Shown here one piece after another: positions 1 to 7,025 of a stretch of 19,153 nt of DNA (its first letter is position 1; each line of letters opens with the position of its first letter). The stretch spans positions 1 through 19,153 of the forward strand of contig JAYTCQ010000272.1 in assembly GCA_043736395.1 (NCBI GenBank), written 5' to 3'. The position numbers and the translations under genes are program-made. Source of the stretch: JAFDVL01 sp043736395. GTDB taxonomy: Bacteria > Acidobacteriota > Blastocatellia > RBC074. The notes under the pieces were generated by a model. That model was not told the DNA's origin and did no database searches. It worked only from the letters and a program-made list of their open reading frames with translations.

Positions 1-1379
1 ATCACAGATTCAGCCGAAACAATTTTATTTCCCGGCGCAACTAAATCCGGCTTCACAAGATTATCAAATTGCTTGGTGCCATCGCTGGTAACTGTAAAAC
101 TTCGCGTGGCTCCACGTGAGCTGAAGTGATTGACAGTGTCATCACTTCGATAGCCTGTTTGATGAGTATTGACTGAGCCAACAGTAATCACAGAAGGATC
201 ATTAGCGGGCGAAGTAACGCTTCCATAAACTTCTTTGCCGTCGGCAGAAAGACCATAATTTCCAGCTGCTACCACCACTGTTAAGCCTCCCGCAGTTGCG
301 CGGCGAACCGCCCTGCACAAAGGGTCAACTGTCCACGATTCATTGGAAGGCGCGCCAAGGCTAAGATTGATAACGCGGATTTTTTTGTCGGTGTCATCCT
401 TGTGATAAAGCACCCAATCAATGCCCATGATGGCATCGGCGACACGACCATTACCATTGTCGTCTAATACTTTCACATCAATGATGTTGGCATTCGGAGC
501 GACTCCCGTTGATTCCAGCGAAGTCGAATTCTTCACTCCGCGTCCGGCGGCAATATTTGCCACAAATGTCCCATGACCATAGTTGTCAGGATTTGTAGCC
601 GTGGAAGCAACAACAGCGTCTGCGACCAAAGCACTTGTTAGCTTGGTATTGGTATTGGTAGACGAAAGAGACGTTAGATTATAGCCAGAAGTTAACGATG
701 AAGACGCGTAGACTGCCGAACGAACATTCAGCATAGTGACAGCTGCCTTCACTCTGGAATATCCCGAAGCATTCAGCACTGATTTATGATTTTTCACAAC
801 CCCAGAATCAAGCACCGCAATTCCAATTCCTGTTCCATCAACACCAGAAAAAGTATTTTTGGAGGAGTTATAGGTACGCAAATTCGACAACCCTGTCACC
901 GTTTCAAGATGACTTGCTGTTTGCTGTGTGGTGTGATCACAGGTGATGCGCTCAACCTCACAAAGCTGAGCAATTCTTACAATTTTATCAAGCGGGATAT
1001 TTGCCAGCAAACCGTCAATGGAGCGAAATGAATAAATCGGCGTTCCACCTTCTTTGGTAATTTCATTACTTACTATTTTTGCCGCCTTGTTGCTGGTCGT
1101 TTGTACGATTACTTGAACACTATTTGAATTCAAATCGTAATAATTACTGGGGTTTGTACCATTCAAAACGGCTATAACAGAAGATGATAATTTCTTCATC
1201 GCTTCAGCATCGCTGCCTTGGCAGGTCGAAATTGAAATAGTTTCCGCACTTGCGATTGAATAAGAACTCTGTGGAAAAACTCCACAGATCATTGCTGAGA
1301 TAAGAACCAAGACTGTGCCCTGCTTAAATTGGTGTTGTAGCCTCAATAACATCGGCATCCTAACTAAACTCTTCATCAT
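1..1379 (-). CDS. S8 (subtilisin-like) serine protease, C-terminus cut off by the window edge
   Basis: I translated this frame by hand: 459 codons are open from the ATG at 1379 to the window edge, with no stop. Residues 20-46 form a hydrophobic export signal ending near SIASA. Residues 55-150 fit an I9-type propeptide region. The peptidase S8 domain follows, with catalytic Asp191 in IAVLDSGV, His269 in NYGHGTFVANIAAG and oxyanion Asn374 in VVVAAGN. The catalytic Ser (GTSMA block) would lie just beyond the left edge, after VKPDLVAPGNKIVSAES. The start is supported by GAGG seven bases upstream of ATG ATG. In this family the product is an exported endopeptidase that processes itself. Substrate is unknown. 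No downstream partner is visible because the gene leaves the window. Confidence 0.9.
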   Translation of the reverse strand, partial: MMKSLVRMPMLLRLQHQFKQGTVLVLISAMICGVFPQSSYSIASAETISISTCQGSDAEAMKKLSSSVIAVLNGTNPSNYYDLNSNSVQVIVQTTSNKAAKIVSNEITKEGGTPIYSFRSIDGLLANIPLDKIVRIAQLCEVERITCDHTTQQTASHLETVTGLSNLRTYNSSKNTFSGVDGTGIGIAVLDSGVVKNHKSVLNASGYSRVKAAVTMLNVRSAVYASSSLTSGYNLTSLSSTNTNTKLTSALVADAVVASTATNPDNYGHGTFVANIAAGRGVKNSTSLESTGVAPNANIIDVKVLDDNGNGRVADAIMGIDWVLYHKDDTDKKIRVINLSLGAPSNESWTVDPLCRAVRRATAGGLTVVVAAGNYGLSADGKEVYGSVTSPANDPSVITVGSVNTHQTGYRSDDTVNHFSSRGATRSFTVTSDGTKQFDNLVKPDLVAPGNKIVSAESV

Positions 1380-1570
1380 CTCATTTCCTCTGGTTATAAG
1401 CCGCAAAGAATCTTTTTAGCTTGACCTGAAATGAAACCTCGCACCAGATTGTCCTTTTGTTCCAGAACACTAGTTTAGGTCTCTTCGGGAGGCTCAGTTC
1501 GCCATCCCAACTTATGACTTAGGCTTGTGAGCACTTGCCAGTTCCAACTTTCGTATAAAACCAGCTATTA
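1380..1570 (-). promoter_or_regulatory. Structured 5' leader of the S8 protease gene, with a weak promoter
   Basis: On the minus strand a weak promoter (ATTTGA at 1593-1588, 17-nt spacer, TAATAG at 1570-1565) would give a leader of about 180 nt. The leader carries two similar consecutive units, each of the form GTTGG..TGGC.A..AGCCT (about 1550-1440). The second folds as GGGA-U-GGC / GCC-UCCC with loop GAACTGA. This is more structure than a plain untranslated region needs. I cannot assign it to a known riboswitch class. Confidence 0.35.
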
Positions 1571-1851
1571 TCGGAAAACACTTTTACTCAAATAACTTTC
1601 TTAAAATTAACAACGACTAATCAATGGCAATAGACATACCAGTGCAAAAAGTAGTGCTTAAGTTAATCTTGCAAAGCACAGCGCATAATGAACTTAATTA
1701 CACTTTCGCTTTTGTCTGTTATTTGTATTACGGCTTTCCGTGACACGAATCATTCAGGCTGAAAGAATTTCTTAGTTTTTAAGAGGAAAAAAATTGGAAG
1801 GATTTACACTTTTTGCCATCAGCAACTTACATTTTATGGCATCTGAGAGGG
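1571..1851. other. AT-rich intergenic stretch, nothing recognised
   Basis: Between the protease leader and the inverted repeat behind murA. I found no coding frame with a plausible start, no tRNA-like fold and no strong repeat, apart from the -35 end of the weak protease promoter at its left edge. Confidence 0.5.
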
Positions 1852-1934
1852 GAAAGGGATGAAGAAAAAGTGCTGAGTGCTGAGAAACGAGTATCCTTTT
1901 ATTCAGCACTCAGCACTTTCTCCTCATCCCTTTC
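1852..1934. repeat. Inverted repeat with 31-nt arms directly after the murA stop
   Basis: Arms 1852-1882 and 1904-1934 match at 29 of 31 positions, with a 21-nt loop. Each arm contains the tandem heptamer GTGCTGA GTGCTGA. The right arm ends 3 nt from the murA stop codon, so the element would form the 3' hairpin of the murA transcript. No U-run follows on the minus strand, so it is not a classic intrinsic terminator and looks more like a dispersed palindromic repeat. Confidence 0.8.
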
Positions 1935-1937
1935 TTC

Positions 1938-3197
1938 CTAGCCTTTTACTCGTTCGATTTCAGCGCCGACTGCGCATAATTTTTCTTCAATCTTTTCGTA
2001 GCCGCGATCAATGTGATAGACGCGATCAATCCAGGTTTCACCCTCAGCGGCTAATGCTGCGAGCACTAACGAAGCTGAAGCTCGCAAATCTGACGCGATT
2101 AATTTCGCTCCCGTCAGCGGAGATTTACCGTGGATAACCACTTGCCGTCCGTTCACTTTGAGATTCGCGCCTAAACGTTGCAGCTCGCTCGCATGCATAA
2201 AGCGATTTTCAAAAATATTTTCGGTCACACAGCATTCGCCCTCAGCCTGCGTCATTAAAGCCATATACTGCGCCTGCATATCCGTTGGAAAACCAGGATA
2301 AACTTCCGTCGTTGCATCTTTTGCGCGGAGCTTTTCTGAAGCTTTTACGCGCAAAGATGAAGGAGATACCTGCTCAATAATGACGCCCACATCCTTCAGT
2401 TTTTCAATGACTGAAATCAAATGCGACGGATTACAATCCGTAATTTCAAGTTCTCCATGGGTCATCGCTGCCGCAATAATCAGCGTTCCGGTTTCGATTC
2501 GATCAGGAATAATCGGATGATCTGCTCCGCCCAATTTCGCTACGCCTTCAATTGTCAAAGTTGAAGTATTCAGTCCTTCAATCTTCGCACCCATTTTAAT
2601 CAGCAGTTCCGCCAGATCAGTAATTTCAGGTTCACAGGCAGCATTAATTAATCGCGTAGTCCCTTCGGCTAATGTCGCCGCCATTAAAATATTTTCCGTT
2701 CCACCCACAGTCACAGTTTCAAAAACAATATCAGCTCCGTGCAAACGCTCAGCATTCGCGTGAATCACGCCGTTATGCATTTCGATCTTCGCACCCATTT
2801 TTTCGAGCGCTTTCAAATGCAAATCAATTGGACGCGAACCAATTGCGCAACCGCCCGGCAAGCTGACGCGAGCTTCGCCGAAACGCGCAACGAGAGGTCC
2901 TAACACTAAAACCGAAGCGCGCATTGTTTTGACTAACTCGTATGGAGCTTCGCGCGAATCCACAGTTGCGGCACTGATGCAATGCGTGCGAAGTTCAGGA
3001 ACCAATACGGTACACCCCAAATCCTCCAACAACCGACGCATGGTGATCAGGTCTCGAACGTATGGGACGTTGCGCAAAGTCACGGCTTCAGCCGTCAATA
3101 AAGTTGCCGCCAGACAAGGTAAAGCTGAATTTTTTGCGCCGCTGACCGCGACCGTTCCACGTAACGGTTTGCCGCCTACAATACGAAATTTATCCAT
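1938..3197 (-). CDS. murA: UDP-N-acetylglucosamine 1-carboxyvinyltransferase
   Basis: Catalyses the first committed cytoplasmic step of peptidoglycan synthesis, transfer of enolpyruvate from PEP to UDP-GlcNAc. At 419 aa it has the normal full length. Diagnostic features are Lys22-Asn23 in SGAKNSALPCLAATLL, the catalytic loop PGGCAIGSRPIDLHL with Cys117 (the residue alkylated by fosfomycin in E. coli MurA), and Asp306 in YPGFPTDMQAQ, the presumed general base. Cys is kept rather than the Asp found in naturally fosfomycin-resistant homologues. It stands alone, diverges from the ferritin-like gene and is followed immediately by an inverted repeat. The ATG at 3197 is preceded by an A/T-rich stretch with only a weak ribosome-binding site. 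Confidence 0.97.
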   Translation of the reverse strand: MDKFRIVGGKPLRGTVAVSGAKNSALPCLAATLLTAEAVTLRNVPYVRDLITMRRLLEDLGCTVLVPELRTHCISAATVDSREAPYELVKTMRASVLVLGPLVARFGEARVSLPGGCAIGSRPIDLHLKALEKMGAKIEMHNGVIHANAERLHGADIVFETVTVGGTENILMAATLAEGTTRLINAACEPEITDLAELLIKMGAKIEGLNTSTLTIEGVAKLGGADHPIIPDRIETGTLIIAAAMTHGELEITDCNPSHLISVIEKLKDVGVIIEQVSPSSLRVKASEKLRAKDATTEVYPGFPTDMQAQYMALMTQAEGECCVTENIFENRFMHASELQRLGANLKVNGRQVVIHGKSPLTGAKLIASDLRASASLVLAALAAEGETWIDRVYHIDRGYEKIEEKLCAVGAEIERVKG

Positions 3198-3233
3198 AAA
3201 AAATACTTGCTTAAAATTTTCAGGTCTTTTCTA

Positions 3234-3262
3234 ATTATGATTCAGATGACCTGCGCATTCAA
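3234..3262 (-). promoter_or_regulatory. Predicted sigma70-type promoter for murA
   Basis: On the minus strand TTGAAT (3262-3257), a 17-nt spacer and CATAAT (3239-3234) lie about 37 nt before the murA ATG. The match is moderate and the prediction is based on the sequence alone. Confidence 0.45.
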
Positions 3263-3274
3263 TCACGTCTTGAA

Positions 3275-3303
3275 TTGACACGCAATCACTCGGCAGGTAT
3301 GTT
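3275..3303 (+). promoter_or_regulatory. Predicted sigma70-type promoter for the ferritin-like gene
   Basis: TTGACA (3275-3280), a 17-nt spacer and TATGTT (3298-3303). The consensus -35 and ideal spacing make this a good candidate. Transcription would start near 3310, inside the 16-bp tandem duplication that follows. Confidence 0.6.
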
Positions 3304-3306
3304 TCT

Positions 3307-3338
3307 GCTTAGTCAATCATTAGCTTAGTCAATCATTA
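3307..3338 (+). repeat. Perfect 16-bp tandem duplication in the ferritin-like gene leader
   Basis: GCTTAGTCAATCATTA occurs twice without a gap (3307-3322 and 3323-3338). It lies between the predicted -10 box and the start codon. It could be a simple slippage duplication or a doubled regulator site. Confidence 0.9.
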
Positions 3339-3366
3339 ATTGAATGCTTTCAAAACTATTATATTT

Positions 3367-3807
3367 ATGAACTCAAATCAGGCTACGCAAGAATTACTAA
3401 ACGCAATGAATGATGTCTTATCCATGGAATACGGCGCAGTTATTCAATACGCTCAACATAACTTTTTAGTCAGTGGACAAGACCGCATGCAATACGCTCC
3501 CTTCTTTGATGCCAACAGCAAAGAAGCTCATCTCCATGCGCTCAATCTCGGTAATAAAATCATCGGACTCGGTGGTATCCCTACCACTAATATTACTCCC
3601 GTCCAACAAGCTACGGATCTGCGCGAAATGCTTTTGCAGGATTTAGAAATGGAACGAAACGCCCTCGCTGCCTACGTCAAAGTGTGGGAACTGGCAGAAA
3701 ATAATCAGCTGCTCAGATTCTGGGTCGAAGATATTATCCGCCTGGAACAACTCCACGTTGAAGAATTAGAACGAATGACCGCCAGTCGTTCGATAAATGG
3801 CAACTAA
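3367..3807 (+). CDS. Bacterioferritin/ferritin-like four-helix protein
   Basis: A 146-aa helical protein of the ferritin-like superfamily, whose members oxidise and store iron or protect against peroxide. Counted from the ATG at 3367, candidate di-iron ligands are Glu21, Glu53 with His57, Glu94 or Glu96, and the canonical ExxH pair Glu127/His130. Positions 94, 127 and 130 coincide with E. coli bacterioferritin numbering, which favours this start. The frame can be extended to a TTG at 3340, but the added residues look like leader translation. Neither start has a clear ribosome-binding site. In the first ligand motif Glu and His are four apart instead of three, so the metal centre may be atypical. 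No haem-ligand Met is obvious. Storage and rubrerythrin-like roles are both possible. Confidence 0.8.
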   Translation: MNSNQATQELLNAMNDVLSMEYGAVIQYAQHNFLVSGQDRMQYAPFFDANSKEAHLHALNLGNKIIGLGGIPTTNITPVQQATDLREMLLQDLEMERNALAAYVKVWELAENNQLLRFWVEDIIRLEQLHVEELERMTASRSINGN

Positions 3808-3873
3808 AGTCGCAGCTAATACCTGAACATTTCCACCTCACCAGCCAGATATTTCTCCGGCGTCATTTGAAAT

Positions 3874-3888
3874 TGAAAACTGTTTTCA
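3874..3888. promoter_or_regulatory. Fur-type operator 1 (perfect 7-1-7 palindrome)
   Basis: TGAAAACTGTTTTCA is a perfect 7-1-7 inverted repeat, the geometry recognised by Fur-family repressors. It lies just upstream of the -35 box. It resembles Fur boxes of the TGAAAATnATTTTCA type. Zur or another Fur relative cannot be excluded. Confidence 0.65.
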
Positions 3889-3894
3889 TTTAAC

Positions 3895-3923
3895 TTGACA
3901 CCCAAAAAACTTCCGGTTATCAT
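3895..3923 (+). promoter_or_regulatory. Near-consensus sigma70 promoter of the microprotein/TonB-receptor unit
   Basis: TTGACA (3895-3900), exactly 17 nt, then TATCAT (3918-3923). It sits between the two Fur-type palindromes. The expected transcription start near 3930 is about 55 nt before the microprotein ATG. Confidence 0.8.
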
Positions 3924-3936
3924 TTTCCCACTTTAT

Positions 3937-3951
3937 TGAAAACGATTTTCA
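3937..3951. promoter_or_regulatory. Fur-type operator 2 (7-1-7, one mismatch)
   Basis: TGAAAACGATTTTCA pairs at 6 of 7 positions, and the flanking T and A extend the symmetry. It lies just downstream of the expected transcription start. Together with operator 1 it brackets the promoter, which suggests cooperative repression. Confidence 0.6.
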
Positions 3952-3984
3952 AAATCAAGTACTCACAAGAGAAGGAGTTCCTAT

Positions 3985-4083
3985 ATGCGCAATTTATCCA
4001 TACGAAATAAGAAAAAAGAAAAGTGCTGCAAGAACTACAAGAAAAAAGGACGTGCTTGTAAAAAATGCCCTTTATTTTGTTAA
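3985..4083 (+). CDS. 32-aa cysteine- and lysine-rich microprotein, possible metal-sensing leader peptide
   Basis: A short frame with a strong ribosome-binding site (GAAGGAG, seven bases before ATG) and a TAA stop. It encodes 32 residues with ten Lys and five Cys at positions 14, 15, 25, 28 and 32, i.e. the pattern CC-x9-C-x2-C-P-x2-C. There is no signal peptide or membrane segment, so the product should be cytoplasmic. It is the first gene after the Fur-bracketed promoter and is followed within 13 nt by a hairpin terminator, then by the TonB-dependent receptor. The spacing suggests either a small metal-binding protein or a translated leader whose ribosome traffic controls read-through into the receptor gene. 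Cys-rich upstream frames that control TonB receptors are known (copper-responsive CruR of Bordetella), but that Cys pattern differs. I do not recognise the family; function is inferred. Confidence 0.7.
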   Translation: MRNLSIRNKKKEKCCKNYKKKGRACKKCPLFC

Positions 4084-4095
4084 GACATAATGAAG

Positions 4096-4128
4096 AAAGC
4101 CCTTGATGCTCGAACATCAAAGGCTTTT
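4096..4128 (+). terminator. Intrinsic terminator/attenuator between microprotein and TonB receptor
   Basis: Arms AAAGCCCTTGATG (4096-4108) and CATCAAAGGCTTT (4115-4127) pair with one mismatch around the loop CTCGAA. The hairpin ends in a short T-run. It lies between the microprotein stop and the receptor start, with no obvious second promoter after it, so the receptor may depend on read-through. Confidence 0.75.
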
Positions 4129-4221
4129 GGTTGCAATCATCCAATCCGTTCTACCGTCATGGGCAATATGCGGGAATCATCCTAGCATATGAACGCGTCT
4201 TTACGCTCAGGAGTTTCCACT

Positions 4222-6651
4222 ATGTTTCCACGCATTTTCAGCACGATTTGTGCCGACCTTTTTATTGTCCTACTTTTTACGTCCCTTACCCTCGCGCAAT
4301 CGGTTATCAATTCCGGCGCGTTGGTCGGCACCGTCCGCGACCAAACCGGTGCAGGCATTGCAGGCGCAACCGTCAAAGTGCGTCGTGTCAGTTCCGGCTT
4401 CGAGCGCAGCGCGACAACAGACGCTTCCGGCAATTATCGCGTGGAAGGTTTACAGCCGAGTGAATATTTGGTCAGTGCCGTGACGGACGGGTTTTCTGTC
4501 GCGTCGCAGCAGGTGTCGTTCGAGGCCAGCGGACGCACCATAAACTTCATGCTGCGGCCCGGCAGTTTGACCGAAAACGTCAGCGTCATCACGACGGAAA
4601 TTGCGATGACGCCGGAGGAGTTGCAGCGCATTCCCGGTTCGGTCGAAGTGCTGGATCGGCATACGCTCGACATCGCGCGCCCATTTACCTTCAATGAAGC
4701 TTTGCGCAAATTCACAGGCGTGTACGTCCGTGACGAAGAGGGCTTTGGCTTGCGGCCTTCAATCAGCATTCGCGGCCTCGACCCGAATCGTTCGGCGAAG
4801 GTCTTATTGCTGGAAGACGGTGTGCCGCTCGGACACGCGCCGTATGGCGATACCGATGCGTATTACCATCCGCCGATTGAACGTTATAACGGCATCGAAA
4901 TCCTGAAAGGCTCCGGGCAAATTGCGCACGGGCCGAACACGTTGGGCGGATTGTTGAATTACCTGACGCCCGCGCCGCCAGTTGACGGTGTACATGGTTC
5001 CGTGACGCTGACGGGCGGCAATCGACGGTACTTCAACGGCTTTGGCAGCATCGGCGCGAGTTTTGGCGAAGGCGCGGGACGTACGGGCGTGCTGGTGGAT
5101 TTCCTGCACAAACGCGGCGCAGGCGCGCGCGAAAACATGTTCTCGAAGCTCAATGACGTGCTCTTCAAAAGCGTCACGCAACTCGACAAAGATGCACGGC
5201 AATCATTGTCGTTCAAGGCCAATTACTACGGCGAAAATTCTAATATGACGTATTCCGGGTTGACGGAAGCGGAGTTCGCCGCCAATCCGCGCTTCAATCC
5301 GTTCAAGAACGATTTCTTTTATGGCGACCGTTGGGGCGGTTCGCTGCTTTATTCAAACGCCATTAATGGCCGCGCCGTATTCACGACAGCGCTGTATGCG
5401 ACGAACTTTCAGCGCGATTGGTGGCGGCAATCGTCCAATTCCGATCAGCGTCCGAATCGGCGCGGCAACAACGGCTGCAACGGGCTGGCGGAATTAAATA
5501 CTCTGTGCGGCAACGAAGGACGCTTGCGTAACTACAACACAGTTGGAATTGATCCGCGCTTGAAAGTTTCGAGTCGCGCGGGCGAAACCGATTTCGGTTT
5601 CCGCTATCATCACGAAACGCAAAACCGCGTGCAGCTTAACAACAACACGCTTGGCCCGAATGGACGCGGCGGCGTGGCGAGCGAAGACAATCAGCGTCAG
5701 AATTCCGCTGTCGCTGGCTATGTGCAGCATCGCTTTCTGTTCGGCAAATTCGCCGTCACGCCGGGCGTGCGCATCGAACACGTCAACATCGAACGCACCA
5801 ACCAACTCGTCACGCCGTTCGTGGTCGGCAAGACCGACGCGACACAATTCATTCCCGGCATCGGCGTTGCCTACAGTCCGAAAGATAATGTGACGTTTTT
5901 CGCGGGCGCGCATCGTGGCTTCGCGCCGCCGCGTCCGGCGGACATCATCAGCGGCACAGGCGGCGTGGTCGAACTTGATCCCGAACTGTCGTGGAATTAC
6001 GAGGTCGGCGTGCGCTCGCTGCCGGTGAAAGGCTTGCGGCTGGACGCGGCATTCTTCCGCCTGGATTATGAAAATCAGATCGTTCCCGCAAACCTGTCGG
6101 GCGGCGTTGGTTCGACGTTGACGAGCGCGGGCGCAACGTTGCATCAAGGCTTTGAATTTGCGGGGCGTGTGGATACCGGCACACTTGCCAATTCGCCGCA
6201 CAACTTTTACATGCGCGTCGCGCTGACGTTTATCCCAACAGCCGAGTATCGCGGAGCCACGCGGTTTTCCAATGTCAGCGGCTTCGCTACGACCAGCATC
6301 ATCGGCAGGCGGCTGATTTATTCGCCGGAACGCCTGACCAATTTGAACTTCGGGTATTCGCATCCGACGGGCATTGATGCGTTGCTGGAGTATGTTTATG
6401 TGAGCAAACAATTCGGTGATGACTTGAACACAGTCACGCCGACCGCGAACGGACAGCGCGGCTTGATTCCAGGCTATGGCGTCTGGAATGCGACGCTCAA
6501 TTATCGCATCGGCGGGTTTGAGCGGTTTGTGCCGACGGTTTTCGTCACGACAAAAAACCTGACCGACGACACTTTTATCGTAGATCGGCGGCGCGGGATT
6601 ATGCCGGGTATGCCGCGTCTGCTGCAGGCCGGAGTGAAATTCAGTTTTTAG
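4222..6651 (+). CDS. FecA-like TonB-dependent outer-membrane receptor with N-terminal carboxypeptidase-regulatory domain
   Basis: An 809-aa outer-membrane receptor expected to import a ferric chelate or other metal complex with TonB energy. The ATG at 4222 has AGGAG eight bases upstream and opens a clean signal peptide ending near LTLA-Q26. The upstream ATG at 4189 lacks a ribosome-binding site. Order: signal peptide 1-25; carboxypeptidase-regulatory-like beta domain about 30-112; plug about 125-250, with PGSVEVLDR, ISIRGLDPNR, LLLEDGVPLGHAPYGD and YYHPPIERYNGIEILKGSG, all typical of the FecA/siderophore receptor group; 22-strand barrel to the terminal Phe of AGVKFSF. It is GC-richer than its neighbours (57% and 65% in two sampled 60-nt lines, against 47% in a murA line). 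Dicitrate as substrate is a guess from family resemblance. Confidence 0.92.
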   Translation: MFPRIFSTICADLFIVLLFTSLTLAQSVINSGALVGTVRDQTGAGIAGATVKVRRVSSGFERSATTDASGNYRVEGLQPSEYLVSAVTDGFSVASQQVSFEASGRTINFMLRPGSLTENVSVITTEIAMTPEELQRIPGSVEVLDRHTLDIARPFTFNEALRKFTGVYVRDEEGFGLRPSISIRGLDPNRSAKVLLLEDGVPLGHAPYGDTDAYYHPPIERYNGIEILKGSGQIAHGPNTLGGLLNYLTPAPPVDGVHGSVTLTGGNRRYFNGFGSIGASFGEGAGRTGVLVDFLHKRGAGARENMFSKLNDVLFKSVTQLDKDARQSLSFKANYYGENSNMTYSGLTEAEFAANPRFNPFKNDFFYGDRWGGSLLYSNAINGRAVFTTALYATNFQRDWWRQSSNSDQRPNRRGNNGCNGLAELNTLCGNEGRLRNYNTVGIDPRLKVSSRAGETDFGFRYHHETQNRVQLNNNTLGPNGRGGVASEDNQRQNSAVAGYVQHRFLFGKFAVTPGVRIEHVNIERTNQLVTPFVVGKTDATQFIPGIGVAYSPKDNVTFFAGAHRGFAPPRPADIISGTGGVVELDPELSWNYEVGVRSLPVKGLRLDAAFFRLDYENQIVPANLSGGVGSTLTSAGATLHQGFEFAGRVDTGTLANSPHNFYMRVALTFIPTAEYRGATRFSNVSGFATTSIIGRRLIYSPERLTNLNFGYSHPTGIDALLEYVYVSKQFGDDLNTVTPTANGQRGLIPGYGVWNATLNYRIGGFERFVPTVFVTTKNLTDDTFIVDRRRGIMPGMPRLLQAGVKFSF

Positions 6652-6652
6652 T

Positions 6653-7003
6653 CTTCTATCACGATCCAACGCAGATACGCCATTTTCATTCACAATAGAT
6701 CACGGCACAGGCAGCGAGCCACAAAAACGGGAAACGCTCATGCTGGATCGTAAAACAGGTGAGGTAACAAAATGGGAGCCGTTTTCGAGCCTGACTGCCG
6801 GAAGGCAAATTCGATCTTTCCTCCGCTTTACGCATACGGGCGAAGTCGGTGGCTTTATTGGTCAAACTATTGCGGGCATCGTTTCACTGGGTGCGATCTT
6901 CTTGGTTTGGACAGGTTTCGCATTGTCGTGGAGAAGGCTGCGAGCCTGGCAAGGACGGCGAGCTAAAACAGTCATAACAGGAACAGCTACAGCTGAAGTT
7001 TAG
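6653..7003 (+). pseudogene. 3' remnant of a PepSY-TM (iron-uptake-associated) membrane protein gene
   Basis: An open frame begins without a start codon right behind the receptor stop and encodes about 116 residues. They match the end of PepSY-associated TM proteins: the last PepSY segment (PFSFTIDHGTG, then ETLMLDRKTGEVTKWEPFSS), the RSFLRFTHTGEVGGFIGQ loop, and a final membrane helix (AGIVSLGAIFLVWTGFALSW) ending in an Arg-rich tail. Full-length relatives have an N-terminal membrane helix and two PepSY domains and are several hundred residues long, so the 5' two thirds are missing. An ATG at 6740 could yield an 87-aa fragment, but no ribosome-binding site is evident. Such proteins often accompany TonB receptors and may act in periplasmic siderophore reduction, so this appears to be a deleted operon partner. 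Confidence 0.75.
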
Positions 7004-7025
7004 CCTTATCACCATAAACTCCCGC

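Noticed and set aside
1440..1560. c-di-GMP-I riboswitch upstream of the protease
   Set aside because: Only a short stretch resembles the class; the conserved core sequences are absent.
4189..4221. Upstream ATG of the TonB receptor
   Set aside because: It lacks a ribosome-binding site and would bury the signal peptide. The ATG at 4222 has AGGAG at proper spacing.
5494..6693. 399-codon open frame on the minus strand opposite the TonB receptor
   Set aside because: The receptor on the plus strand has complete family motifs. The antisense product is Arg/Ala-rich with no recognisable domain, as expected from the shadow of a GC-rich gene.
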